Shown here piece after piece: positions 1-7,294 of a stretch of 64,000 nt of DNA. Source of the stretch: Actinomycetales bacterium (lineage in GTDB: Bacteria; Actinomycetota; Actinomycetes; Actinomycetales; Microbacteriaceae); contig JAATFB010000088.1 of assembly GCA_015655415.1 (NCBI GenBank), forward strand, positions 1 through 64,000, in the 5' to 3' direction. The translations under genes were made by a program, and so were the position numbers. The notes under the pieces were generated by a model. The model ran no database searches, had not been told where the DNA came from, and worked only from the letters and a program-made list of their open reading frames with translations. Within the stretch, counting starts at the first letter, position 1; every line of letters starts with the position of its first letter.

Positions 1-2
1 CG

Positions 3-275
3 CCGCCCGAGGAGATCCGGGAATGGTCGAGCGTGGACTTCACCCCCGCATCGGGCTCGTCTGCCGACTGGGGCGTCGATGAGATGAACGGCAACGGCAA
101 CGTCTTGGCGATCGTGGACCTTCTCGATGCTGCACGAGGGGATCGCCCTCCGCTCTCGAGCGGCGAGGGGGCGATGAAGGCGCTCGAGATGATCCACGGG
201 ATCTACTGGTCTCACCTGACCGGTCGGCGAATCAGCCTGCCACTGGCCGATCGGCGGCATCCGTTGCTCGCCTGA
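3..275 (+). CDS. Gfo/Idh/MocA family oxidoreductase, C-terminal fragment (5' end outside window)
   Basis: The reading frame is already open at the left edge and ends in TGA at 273-275; about 90 residues are visible. The tail (ALEMIHGIYWSHLTGRRISLPL, residues roughly 65-86 of the visible part) is typical of the extreme C-terminus of NAD(P)-dependent Gfo/Idh/MocA sugar oxidoreductases, where an alpha helix precedes a short 'V-x-LP' strand. The N-terminal Rossmann fold is outside the window, so the cofactor and substrate cannot be judged. A second, complete member of the family follows after 139 bp on the same strand, suggesting one sugar or inositol catabolic transcription unit. The GTG at 33 is an internal codon, not a start. 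Confidence 0.7.
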   Translation, partial: PPEEIREWSSVDFTPASGSSADWGVDEMNGNGNVLAIVDLLDAARGDRPPLSSGEGAMKALEMIHGIYWSHLTGRRISLPLADRRHPLLA

Positions 276-414
276 GACCGGGCCGCATGGCATTCGGTCA
301 TGCTCGACCCTCCCACGGGGACGTCCCATCTCGCCGGCCGGCGGGACGCTCGCTGAGGGCTGTAGAAGATCGCACGGCCGGATCGGCCGGTGTCCGGCCG
401 GCAGAGAGGTAGAC

Positions 415-1518
415 ATGAGCAAGGTACGGGTCGCCTACGTGGGCGCGGCATCCATCATCTTCACCTTCCACCGGGTGGTGCTGGAACGTGACGACGTCGA
501 GGTCGTCGGCCTCAGCGACATCAACCTTCCCGCCGTGCGAGAGCGAGCCGATGAGATCGGCACCCGGGCGTTCTCCGATCACATCGCGATGATCGATGCG
601 GTCGCACCCGACCTGGTCGTGGTGCTCACACCGCACCCGTTCCACGCGCGCATCGCGATCGACGCGTTGGAGCGAGGCGCTCATGTGCTCACGGAGAAGC
701 CGATCGCCGTCCGCACGTCCGACGCGGATCTCATGATCGAGGCGGCGCGATCGGCCGGACGCCTCCTCGCCGTCAACTATCAGCAGAGGATGCGCTCCGA
801 TGTCCGCACCGTGAAGAGACTGCTCGAGCGAGGCGCGCTCGGCGAGATCCAGAGCATCGACCTGGTGTCGGCGTGGCCGCGCAATGCGTTCTATTACGGC
901 ATGGCGAGCTGGCGCGGCACCTGGGCAGGCGAGGGCGGCGGGGTGCTCGCCAACCAGGCTCCGCACAATCTCGACCTGATCACGCACTTCATGGGCCTGC
1001 CCGAGCAGGTCTTCGCGTGGACACGGACACGGCTGCAGCGGATCGAGACCGAAGACACCGTCCATGGCGTCGCGGAGTGGCGCAACGGCGCCCTGGGATC
1101 GGTGCACATCACGACCGCGGAGGGTCCTCGCCCGGAGCGGATCGAGATCGTCGGCACCAGGGGCCTCGCTCGGCTCGTTCGCGGGGGGCCCCACACGTCG
1201 CAGCGGCCTCGTATCGAGCTCTTCGACGCGGACATGCGTGAGTTCGCACGCTCGCAGACGGAGATCCCGGAACCCGAGGCATCGGTGGTCGAGGTCGATC
1301 CGGTGCCGGGGGAAGGCAGCCATCGCGAGGTGTACGACAACCTCCTCAGCGCCATTCGAAAGGGGACTGCGCTGTTCGCCGACGGCGAGTCCGCAAGAAT
1401 GGCGACCGAGCTCGCGAATGCGCTGGCGCTGTCCAGCCACACGGGCTCACCCGTCGCATTCCCCATGGATCGCGGCGCCTACGATGAGATGCTCGATCGG
1501 CTGATAGCCCAGAGCTGA
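415..1518 (+). CDS. Gfo/Idh/MocA family NAD(P)-dependent oxidoreductase
   Basis: Predicted cytoplasmic dehydrogenase of 367 aa, the usual size for the family. Residues 1-120 form the Rossmann domain (VRVAYVGAAS near the N-terminus, a divergent glycine motif) and include the family hallmark EKP at about 94-96 (HVLTEKPIAV), whose lysine is the catalytic residue. The C-terminal alpha/beta domain has the conserved GGGVLANQAPHNLDLITHF segment around 178-197, with the usual catalytic histidine in APHNLD. An AGAGAGGT-like ribosome site (AGAGAGGTAGAC) precedes ATG. It lies downstream of another family member and is followed by a perfect hairpin. The family oxidises or epimerises sugars, inositols and sugar phosphates; the substrate here is unknown. 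Confidence 0.88.
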   Translation: MSKVRVAYVGAASIIFTFHRVVLERDDVEVVGLSDINLPAVRERADEIGTRAFSDHIAMIDAVAPDLVVVLTPHPFHARIAIDALERGAHVLTEKPIAVRTSDADLMIEAARSAGRLLAVNYQQRMRSDVRTVKRLLERGALGEIQSIDLVSAWPRNAFYYGMASWRGTWAGEGGGVLANQAPHNLDLITHFMGLPEQVFAWTRTRLQRIETEDTVHGVAEWRNGALGSVHITTAEGPRPERIEIVGTRGLARLVRGGPHTSQRPRIELFDADMREFARSQTEIPEPEASVVEVDPVPGEGSHREVYDNLLSAIRKGTALFADGESARMATELANALALSSHTGSPVAFPMDRGAYDEMLDRLIAQS

Positions 1519-1551
1519 ACCGCGTGAGCGCTCGCTGTCGTTCGACGGCGC

Positions 1552-1575
1552 CGTGAGGCGAACGGTCGCCTCACG
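1552..1575 (+). terminator. Hairpin terminator candidate after the oxidoreductase gene
   Basis: A perfect 10-bp inverted repeat (CGTGAGGCGA / TCGCCTCACG) with a 4-nt loop starts 34 bp after the stop codon. No U tract follows, which is common for actinobacterial hairpin terminators. It separates the oxidoreductase unit from the membrane protein gene. Confidence 0.55.
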
Positions 1576-1703
1576 CAGGGGGTCGTTCCGGTGCGGGCCG
1601 ACCTCCCGCCCGCGGGCGCGTCCGGGACGTGCAGCGACCTGTCGGGATCCATCTCGTAGACTCACGGGACACGCCACCATCTCCGACGACTGCGAGGCCG
1701 CCG

Positions 1704-2300
1704 ATGAGCGCTGATCGATCCACCACGCGAACCCGCTGGTACGGCCGCGTCGAGAGCGGCGGAGAACGGTTCCTCTTCGCCAGCCGTTGGCTGCTCGCGC
1801 CCCTCTACATAGGCCTGGTCGTCGGGCTCGTCGCCATCGCGATCAAGTTCTTCCAGGAGCTCTGGCATCTGGTCGCCGGCATCATCGACGCCTCCGGCGA
1901 CGATGTGGTGCTGAGCATCCTCGCTCTGCTGGACCTCGTGTTGCTGGCCAACCTCGTGCTCATCGTGATCTTCGCGGGGTACGAGAACTTCGTCTCCAAG
2001 ATCGCGGCGGCGCGCGGCTCGGAGGATCGGCCGCGCTGGATGGGCCACGTCGACTTCTCCGGCCTGAAGATGAAGCTCATCGGATCGATCGTGGCCATCT
2101 CCGCCATCGGCCTCCTGGCGGACTTCACGGGGCTCTCGGAGAAGAACGAGCCGATCGACGGGCGGGAGCTGACGTGGCGCGTCGTGCTGCACCTCACGTT
2201 CGTGGTGTCTGGCGTGCTGTTCGCCACCATGGACTGGCTCGGTGAGAAGCGCCTCCTGATCACGAAGGAGACGCACGGCCAGGTCGACGAGGGCGACTGA
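1704..2300 (+). CDS. YqhA/UPF0114 (TIGR00645) family membrane protein
   Basis: Inner membrane protein of 198 aa from the ATG at 1704. I preferred this over the longer frame from 1629 because that extension is low-complexity and the YqhA core (RFLFASRWLLAPLYIGLV) starts soon after 1704. The conserved blocks ASRWLLAP, LKFFQE-like IKFFQELWHL, GYENFVSK and SIVAISAIGLL match the E. coli YqhA family closely, with three to four membrane segments (around 24-46, 65-90, 115-140 and 155-175). The molecular function of the family is not established. It converges on the DoxX gene with only 17 bp between stops. Confidence 0.85.
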   Translation: MSADRSTTRTRWYGRVESGGERFLFASRWLLAPLYIGLVVGLVAIAIKFFQELWHLVAGIIDASGDDVVLSILALLDLVLLANLVLIVIFAGYENFVSKIAAARGSEDRPRWMGHVDFSGLKMKLIGSIVAISAIGLLADFTGLSEKNEPIDGRELTWRVVLHLTFVVSGVLFATMDWLGEKRLLITKETHGQVDEGD

Positions 2301-2317
2301 GCCCTCGGGCGCCTCGG

Positions 2318-2899
2318 TCAGGCGTCAGGGGCGTCGGGCACACCGTCGGATCCGGCGGCCGCGTCCTCCGGCTGCTCCTGCGCGGAGGCTCCGCCCGGTG
2401 CTGGATCCGGCACGGAGTCGGATGCGTACCGCTTGCCGGCCTCGATCGCCAAGGTGGAACCGACCGCGCCGGCCAGGAGGGCGAACGCCACACCCGCAAC
2501 GCCCCACCTCGACCGTCCGAAGGCGGCGTCGACGGAGGTCCGGCCCGGTCGCTCCGCGAGCAGCGCCGCCGCGGCGATTATCACCAGATTGAACTCGGAG
2601 CCGCCCCTGGCGTTCCAGAGCCCGTTCTTCGCGTGCACCTTGCGGATGGCCGTCAGCATCGTGGCGATGAGCCCGGCCGATGCCAGCGGGGTGGCGGCCC
2701 CCAGCGCGAGTGCCGCACCGCCCGCCGCCTCCGCGAGTCCCGCGGCCCGGGCCTGGAGCTTGACCGGATGCATGCCGATGGCTCCCATCATCTGCTCGGT
2801 CTGCTTCAGGCCGCCCCCGCCGAACAGTCCGGCGAGCTTCTGCAGTCCGTGTCCCACGAACAGCAGACCGACGACGATTCTCAGGATGAGCGTGCCCAT
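2318..2899 (-). CDS. DoxX family membrane protein
   Basis: 193 aa with the DoxX signature at the N-terminus (LILRIVVGLLFVGHGLQKL) followed by GGGL and four predicted membrane segments across residues 3-150. The C-terminal 40 residues are a disordered, acidic, proline-rich tail (PDPAPGG...DAAAGSDG). GAGGGAAACCGC precedes ATG as a good ribosome site. DoxX-like proteins sit in the cytoplasmic membrane and have been linked to redox homeostasis in mycobacteria, but biochemical roles differ between members. It is transcribed alone, convergent with the UPF0114 gene. Confidence 0.85.
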   Translation of the reverse strand: MGTLILRIVVGLLFVGHGLQKLAGLFGGGGLKQTEQMMGAIGMHPVKLQARAAGLAEAAGGAALALGAATPLASAGLIATMLTAIRKVHAKNGLWNARGGSEFNLVIIAAAALLAERPGRTSVDAAFGRSRWGVAGVAFALLAGAVGSTLAIEAGKRYASDSVPDPAPGGASAQEQPEDAAAGSDGVPDAPDA

Positions 2900-2985
2900 G
2901 CGGTTTCCCTCCGGCTCGGAACTCTGATCTATTTCCTACACTCGGCGCCGGCGATCGTGGCCCGATGCCCGCCATGTCTGTCGGG

Positions 2986-3822
2986 CTAGCGGCGAGTTCG
3001 AGCCTCGAACGCCTCGCGGGCACGGCGCAGATCGTCGCCGACGACCTCGGCGATCGGGCGCTGGAGGTCGTCGTACTGGGCGGTGAGGCAGACGTCTCCG
3101 CGGTAGCCCAGGCGTTCCAGCTCCGAGAACGTCGCATCCCAGTCGGCCATTCCCTCACCGCCGGGCACGAAACGCGGCCGCGAGATGCCGTGCCGTGCGG
3201 CGCCGGGGGCCTCGGCCGTGCAGTCGTATCGGGCGTCCTTGAGGTTGACCAGCCCCAGCTGGCGCGCCAGCTGTTCGAGCGAGAGGTCGACGTCCTCACC
3301 GGACAGGGCGTTGTGCGCTGCGTCCCACACGGCCACAACGCGTTCCGGCGGGTAGTCGTCGATGACGCGGCGCAGGCCGGCCGCCGTGGAGATGTATCGG
3401 CCATGATGCGGCTGGATGCCGATCGCCACGTCGAACTCCTCCAGGACGGGGAGCACGTCATCCAACAGCCTGCGAAGACGGCTCTCACCGGCGGCGTACC
3501 CGTCCGGCCCGATCTCGGCCATGATGCGGACGAGTCCGATGCCCGCCTCCCCGCAGGCCTCGATGATCTGGCGCGTGGGCTCGCCGGCGACGCTGCGGAT
3601 GTCGATTCCGGAGTCGGCGAGCACCGTGCGGAACGGGGTCAACGCCGAGACGCTGGCGGGCTCCACCTGGAAGCCGTCACGAACCGGCAACTCGATGCCG
3701 CCGAACCCCAGCGAGGAGACGAGCGAGCCGAGAGCGGCGCCGTCCAGCGCGGGCCACGGCTTGGTGAAGAGAACCCAGAGCGGCTCCCACGGCGCTCGGG
3801 CGCCCTCGGGCTCATCGGACAC
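2986..3822 (-). CDS. Sugar phosphate isomerase/epimerase (xylose-isomerase-like TIM barrel)
   Basis: 278 aa, starting at GTG 3822 inside the 3' end of the upstream enolase-superfamily gene (11-bp overlap, translational coupling). Barrel-like segments are visible: GFGGIELPVRDG, VRIMAEIG, VAIGIQPHHGRYIST, VVAVWDAAHN, LGLVNLKDARYD and GDVCLTAQYDD. The histidine, aspartate and glutamine/glutamate positions (QPHH, WDAAH, LKD) are those that bind the divalent metal in AP-endonuclease-family-2 isomerases. The family interconverts ketoses and aldoses or epimerises inosose and ketohexose intermediates. As last gene of the leftward operon it probably handles a sugar-acid-derived intermediate; substrate unknown. 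Confidence 0.82.
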   Translation of the reverse strand: MSDEPEGARAPWEPLWVLFTKPWPALDGAALGSLVSSLGFGGIELPVRDGFQVEPASVSALTPFRTVLADSGIDIRSVAGEPTRQIIEACGEAGIGLVRIMAEIGPDGYAAGESRLRRLLDDVLPVLEEFDVAIGIQPHHGRYISTAAGLRRVIDDYPPERVVAVWDAAHNALSGEDVDLSLEQLARQLGLVNLKDARYDCTAEAPGAARHGISRPRFVPGGEGMADWDATFSELERLGYRGDVCLTAQYDDLQRPIAEVVGDDLRRAREAFEARTRR

Positions 3823-4936
3823 GGGACGCCTCGCGTATGGCGTTCTCGTCGACGGTCACGCCCAGCCCGGGAGCGGAGGGCACCGCGACGCTGCCCTCCC
3901 GGATGTCCAGCCCGTCGACGAAGAGCTCGTCGAGCAGCTCGGGGCCGTTCAGCTCGGCCGGAAGGGACAGCTCGAGGGTGGCGAGAACGTGGACGCCGGC
4001 CGCGAAGGCGATCCCGCAGTCCGTGAGACCGCTGCCGAGCAGCTCGATGCCGTTCGCCTTCGCGACGGCGGCCGTGGCGAGCAGTCTGCGCAGGCCGCCC
4101 GATTTGCAGACCTTCAGCACCACGGCGTCGGGGCGGGCGAGCGCATTGAGCTTGGCGAGATCCGACGCGGTGAAGCATCCCTCGTCGACCGCCAGGGGCA
4201 GCGAGACCCTTTCGCGGATGCCGCCCAGCCCGAACCAGTCGGGGCTGGGGACCGGCTGCTCGGCGACCTCGACCATCCGGAGGTCGGCGATCGCAGCGGC
4301 AAGACGCCGGAACGAGAGGGGACGGTAGGCCTGATTGGCGTCGAGCCAGATCGGCTTGTCGCCCGTGACATCGACCACGCGCCGGATCCGCTTCTCGTCG
4401 AGAGCGGGATCGCCGGTGATCTTCACCTTGTACGCGGGGTATGCGCGGCTCTGCACGGCCCGGTCGGCCATGTGGTCTGGAGATGCCGCCCCTATCGCGG
4501 AGCACAGCGGAAGACGTTCGACGATGGCGCCGCCGAGGAGCTTGTGCACGGGCACCCCGGCGAGGATCCCGGCCAGGTCGTGGAGGGCGACGTCCATCGC
4601 GGCCCTGGCGAAGGGGAACCCGTTGGAGACCGAGGGCTTGAGCACACGCTCGGCCCTGGCGTGGAACCTCTCGATCTCGAACGGGTCGGTGCCGATGACC
4701 AGCGGAGCGAGGTCTCGCTCGAGCACGCTGACGATCGTGTCGGCGGTCTCGTAGCTCCAGATCGGCAGCGCGCGCTGCTCCCCCCAGCCGACGGCGCCCG
4801 ACTCCGTCTCCAGCCGAACGAACACGACGTCGCCGGCGGCCGAGGCGCTGCCGACCGTCCCGCTGCCCAACGCGAAGTCGTGCCGGAACGGCACCTTCGC
4901 GTGGAACACCTCGACACGGGCGATCGCGTCGCTCAT
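3812..4936 (-). CDS. Enolase-superfamily enzyme (mandelate racemase/muconate lactonizing type)
   Basis: 374 aa from ATG 4936, which forms an ATGA overlap with the preceding dehydrogenase stop; a longer frame to 4999 is only upstream-gene shadow. The capping domain is residues 1-125, the barrel 140-360. Visible catalytic and metal residues: the K-x-K pair at 170/172 (AYKVKIT), metal ligands D199 (WLDAN), E226 (VEVAEQP) and D251 (LAVDEG), and the opposite-face lysine at 275 (VLKVCKSGG). That K-x-K/D-E-D/K pattern is the muconate-lactonizing subgroup (cycloisomerases, dipeptide epimerases, N-succinylamino acid racemases, some dehydratases). In this sugar-catabolic context a sugar-acid dehydratase or cycloisomerase is possible, but the subgroup does not decide it. 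Confidence 0.85.
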   Translation of the reverse strand: MSDAIARVEVFHAKVPFRHDFALGSGTVGSASAAGDVVFVRLETESGAVGWGEQRALPIWSYETADTIVSVLERDLAPLVIGTDPFEIERFHARAERVLKPSVSNGFPFARAAMDVALHDLAGILAGVPVHKLLGGAIVERLPLCSAIGAASPDHMADRAVQSRAYPAYKVKITGDPALDEKRIRRVVDVTGDKPIWLDANQAYRPLSFRRLAAAIADLRMVEVAEQPVPSPDWFGLGGIRERVSLPLAVDEGCFTASDLAKLNALARPDAVVLKVCKSGGLRRLLATAAVAKANGIELLGSGLTDCGIAFAAGVHVLATLELSLPAELNGPELLDELFVDGLDIREGSVAVPSAPGLGVTVDENAIREASRVR

Positions 4937-5925
4937 GCGCTCACCGCCCACCGCCTGGCATCCACGAACGTGGCGCCGCGGCGGCCGGACTCGAGCCACG
5001 CGGCGACGTCGGCCGCGACCACCATCAAGAGCGCCCGGTGCCCGTCGAGAGTGTCGCCGGCGATGTGCGGGGTGAAGATGGACGTCTTCACGTCGGCGAG
5101 GTCGCGCGGCAGCTCGAACGGCTCGTGCGCGAAGACATCGACGGCCGCGCGGACCCGGCCGTCCGCGATCCGTTCGAAGAGCGCGGCCTGGTCGACGACG
5201 GTGCCGCGCGAGGAGTTGACGAAGACGCCGCCGGGGGGAACCAGGTCGAGCAGCTCGGCCGTGATCATGCCCTCGGTCTCAGGCGTGGAAGACACGTGAA
5301 GCGAGACGAAGCCCGCACGCATCACCGACTCGAGATCGGCGAGCTCCACGCCGAGCGCGTCGGCCTGGGTGCGGTCGAGGTAGGGGTCGAACACCAGGAT
5401 CTTCGCCTCGAAGGGTCTCAGGAGCGCGATCAGCGCTCGGGCCGTGGAGCTGGCGCCCACGATGCCGACGGTCGCCCGATGGAGTTCACGGCCTCGCTCG
5501 CCGCCGGCTCCCCACGTGCCGTTGCGCATGCGGGAATCGAGCGCGGGCAGACGACGGGCGAGCGCCAGCATGGTTGCGAGGCAGTACTCGGCGACCGACC
5601 CGGCGATTCTGGCCCCCGCAGAGAACACGCCGATCCCGCGGTCGAACGCCTCCGGCGGCACCAGGTGTTTGACGCTGCCCGCCGCGTGCGCGATGGCGCG
5701 CAGGTCGGGGGCGGCCTCGAGGGTCTCGGCGTCGAGCGGTGGTGTGCCCCAGCTGGTGAAGAGCACGCGCGCCTCGCGCACGCCCTCTCGGATGGCGTCG
5801 CGATCCGGAGTGGCCTCGAACGGTCCGACGAGCGTGAAGAGCCGGTGCAGCGCCTCCCGGTCCGTCGGCGAGCAGACGTCGTCGAATCGCTCGCGGCTCA
5901 TCGCCAGGAATGCAGTCGGGCGCAT
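4933..5925 (-). CDS. D-2-hydroxyacid dehydrogenase family protein
   Basis: 330 aa, first gene of the leftward operon, with GGAGGAG eight bases before ATG. The catalytic half shows the expected arginine (NSSRGTVVDQ), glutamate (FAHEPF) and histidine (FTPHIAGDT) of NAD-dependent D-isomer-specific 2-hydroxyacid dehydrogenases. The nucleotide-binding turn is unusual: VGIVGASSTARALIALL in place of the canonical GxGxxG. It is paralogous to the dehydrogenase at 10537-11544 on the other side of the same regulator; both share a distinctive TSWGTPPLD/TGWGSPPID and HAAGSVK/HTAGSIR region. Likely interconverts a 2-keto acid or sugar acid. Confidence 0.87.
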   Translation of the reverse strand: MRPTAFLAMSRERFDDVCSPTDREALHRLFTLVGPFEATPDRDAIREGVREARVLFTSWGTPPLDAETLEAAPDLRAIAHAAGSVKHLVPPEAFDRGIGVFSAGARIAGSVAEYCLATMLALARRLPALDSRMRNGTWGAGGERGRELHRATVGIVGASSTARALIALLRPFEAKILVFDPYLDRTQADALGVELADLESVMRAGFVSLHVSSTPETEGMITAELLDLVPPGGVFVNSSRGTVVDQAALFERIADGRVRAAVDVFAHEPFELPRDLADVKTSIFTPHIAGDTLDGHRALLMVVAADVAAWLESGRRGATFVDARRWAVSA

Positions 5926-5951
5926 GGGGCTCCTCCGGTAAAGACAGATCA

Positions 5952-5981
5952 GATCATGATCGAAATGAGCGAATGATCAAT
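5952..5981. promoter_or_regulatory. Candidate operator of the DeoR/LacI-hybrid regulator in the divergent promoter
   Basis: Contains the perfect palindrome GATCATGATC (5952-5961) and, 11 bp on, ATGATCAAT (5973-5981). The same 9-mer ATTGATCAT recurs at 7224-7232 in front of the binding-protein gene. It lies between the leftward operon and the regulator gene, so it could control both. A 14-bp palindrome GGGGCCCGGGCCCC lies nearby at 6032-6045. Confidence 0.5.
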
Positions 5982-6087
5982 ATATGCTCAGTCTAAGCAT
6001 GTGTCGATCCGGAACGGCGTTCGCGGTGCGCGGGGCCCGGGCCCCATCCGAGTGCGAGGATGCTAGCGGCACGGATCGGGAGGAGCC

Positions 6088-7197
6088 ATGCGCATCGACG
6101 TAACGAGCCGGCATGACCGCATCGTCGCGCTGCTCGAGGAGCGCGGCGCGATGCGCATCGCCGAGCTGGCCGACGAGCTCGGCATCTCACCCGTCACCGT
6201 GCGGCGAGACGTCTCGGAGCTCGCCGTGGAGGGCCGCATCGCGCGATCGCATGGCCGGGCGATGCCTCTGAAGGGCGCGAACGCCGTCGTCCGCGCACGA
6301 GACGTCACGCGCTCGGCGCCGCCGCCGTTCGCCGTCGGGGTGCTCGTGCCTCGCACCGCGTACTACTACGGCGACGTGATACGCGCGATCGGCGCAGTGG
6401 TCGCCGACGCGGGCGGGCGAGTCGTCCTCGGCGTCTCGAACGATCGGATCGAGGAAGACGCGCCCCAGCTGCGGGCGCTGCATGACGCGGGGGTCACCGG
6501 GATCATCGCGACGCCGAACTGGCCCGACGGCGGGGCCGACGACGCGGCGGCGGCCGATCTGCTCGGGCTGGACGTGCCCGTCGTGCTGGTGGAGCGCTAC
6601 GGCAGGATCGGAAGCGCCGTGGAGAAGCTGGACCACGTGCGGTCCGACCATGCCTATGGCGCGCGACTGGCGATCGCGCACCTTCACGAACAGGGCTGGC
6701 GAGACATGGCCCTGGTGATGCAGCCGACTCCCACGTCGGTGCAGCTGCGTGTCGGCTACGAGGCCGCGATGCAGCAGTACGGGCTGCCGCTTGACCCGAC
6801 GGCCGTCATCCAGTCGGTCCCCCCTGAGAAGGACCCGGCGGCCGGGGCGCAGATCGCGTCAATGCTCGAGGCGCGCCTGCGCGCATCCGGGCCGTTCGCG
6901 GCGCTGGTGCACAACGACCTGAACGCGATGATGATCATGCAGCGTCTGCAGGGGCGAGGCGTGCGCATACCCGACGACATCGGGTTCGTGGCGTACGACG
7001 ACGAGACCGCCGACCTCGCGGACGTACCGCTGACCGCCGTCGCCCCGCCGAAGTACGCGGTCGGCCGGCTGGCGGCCGAGATCATGCTCGAGCGGCTCCG
7101 GCCGGACGGCGGCGGCGACGATCGCTCGCGTCCGCCGTTGCACGCCCAGCTCCTGCCGTCCCTGAACCCCAGGGCGTCCTCCCGTTTGATCGATTGA
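6088..7197 (+). CDS. Transcriptional regulator: DeoR-type HTH fused to LacI-type sugar-binding domain
   Basis: 369 aa with a GGGAGGAG ribosome site. Residues 1-57 are a DeoR/GlpR winged helix (RHDRIVALLEERGAMRIAELA, then SPVTVRRDVSEL), not a LacI HTH. From about residue 78 the protein is a periplasmic-binding-protein-like type I sensor as in LacI/GalR (FAVGVLVPRTAYYYGDVIRAI, then DVPVVLVERYG, YGARLAIAHLHEQGWRDMALV, FAALVHNDLNAMM, IPDDIGFVAYDDE). It probably represses or activates the flanking operons in response to a sugar. TGATCAAT-like sites occur on both sides of the gene, one overlapping its stop codon. The sensor does not reveal the ligand. Confidence 0.88.
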   Translation: MRIDVTSRHDRIVALLEERGAMRIAELADELGISPVTVRRDVSELAVEGRIARSHGRAMPLKGANAVVRARDVTRSAPPPFAVGVLVPRTAYYYGDVIRAIGAVVADAGGRVVLGVSNDRIEEDAPQLRALHDAGVTGIIATPNWPDGGADDAAAADLLGLDVPVVLVERYGRIGSAVEKLDHVRSDHAYGARLAIAHLHEQGWRDMALVMQPTPTSVQLRVGYEAAMQQYGLPLDPTAVIQSVPPEKDPAAGAQIASMLEARLRASGPFAALVHNDLNAMMIMQRLQGRGVRIPDDIGFVAYDDETADLADVPLTAVAPPKYAVGRLAAEIMLERLRPDGGGDDRSRPPLHAQLLPSLNPRASSRLID

Positions 7198-7215
7198 TCG
7201 CCAAACGATCAATCG
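7191..7215. promoter_or_regulatory. Perfect inverted repeat operator before the importer operon
   Basis: CGATTGATCG (7191-7200) and CGATCAATCG (7206-7215) form a perfect 10-bp inverted repeat separated by CCAAA. It overlaps the regulator stop codon and sits just upstream of a TTGACA element, the place expected for autoregulation-linked control of the downstream importer. Confidence 0.6.
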
Positions 7216-7218
7216 GTC

Positions 7219-7247
7219 TTGACATTGATCATCCGGTCTCGCAAGAT
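7219..7247 (+). promoter_or_regulatory. Promoter candidate for the importer operon
   Basis: A consensus TTGACA (-35, 7219-7224) is followed after 17 bp by CAAGAT (-10, 7242-7247). The -10 is weak (3 of 6). The ATTGATCAT operator-like 9-mer begins at the last base of the -35, so bound regulator would block the promoter. Confidence 0.5.
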
Positions 7248-7294
7248 GATTCGAGGTCGCCGCGGTCGGCGGCTGTCAACTGATCGGAGTTTCA

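Noticed and set aside
298-1440. Long antisense open frame of 380 codons opposite the oxidoreductase gene
   Set aside because: Arginine- and histidine-rich translation with no motif or ribosome site; it is the expected shadow of a GC-rich gene on the other strand.
6032-6045. GGGGCCCGGGCCCC as a specific operator
   Set aside because: A GC-only palindrome of this length is not surprising in this composition and is not repeated near other genes of the regulon.
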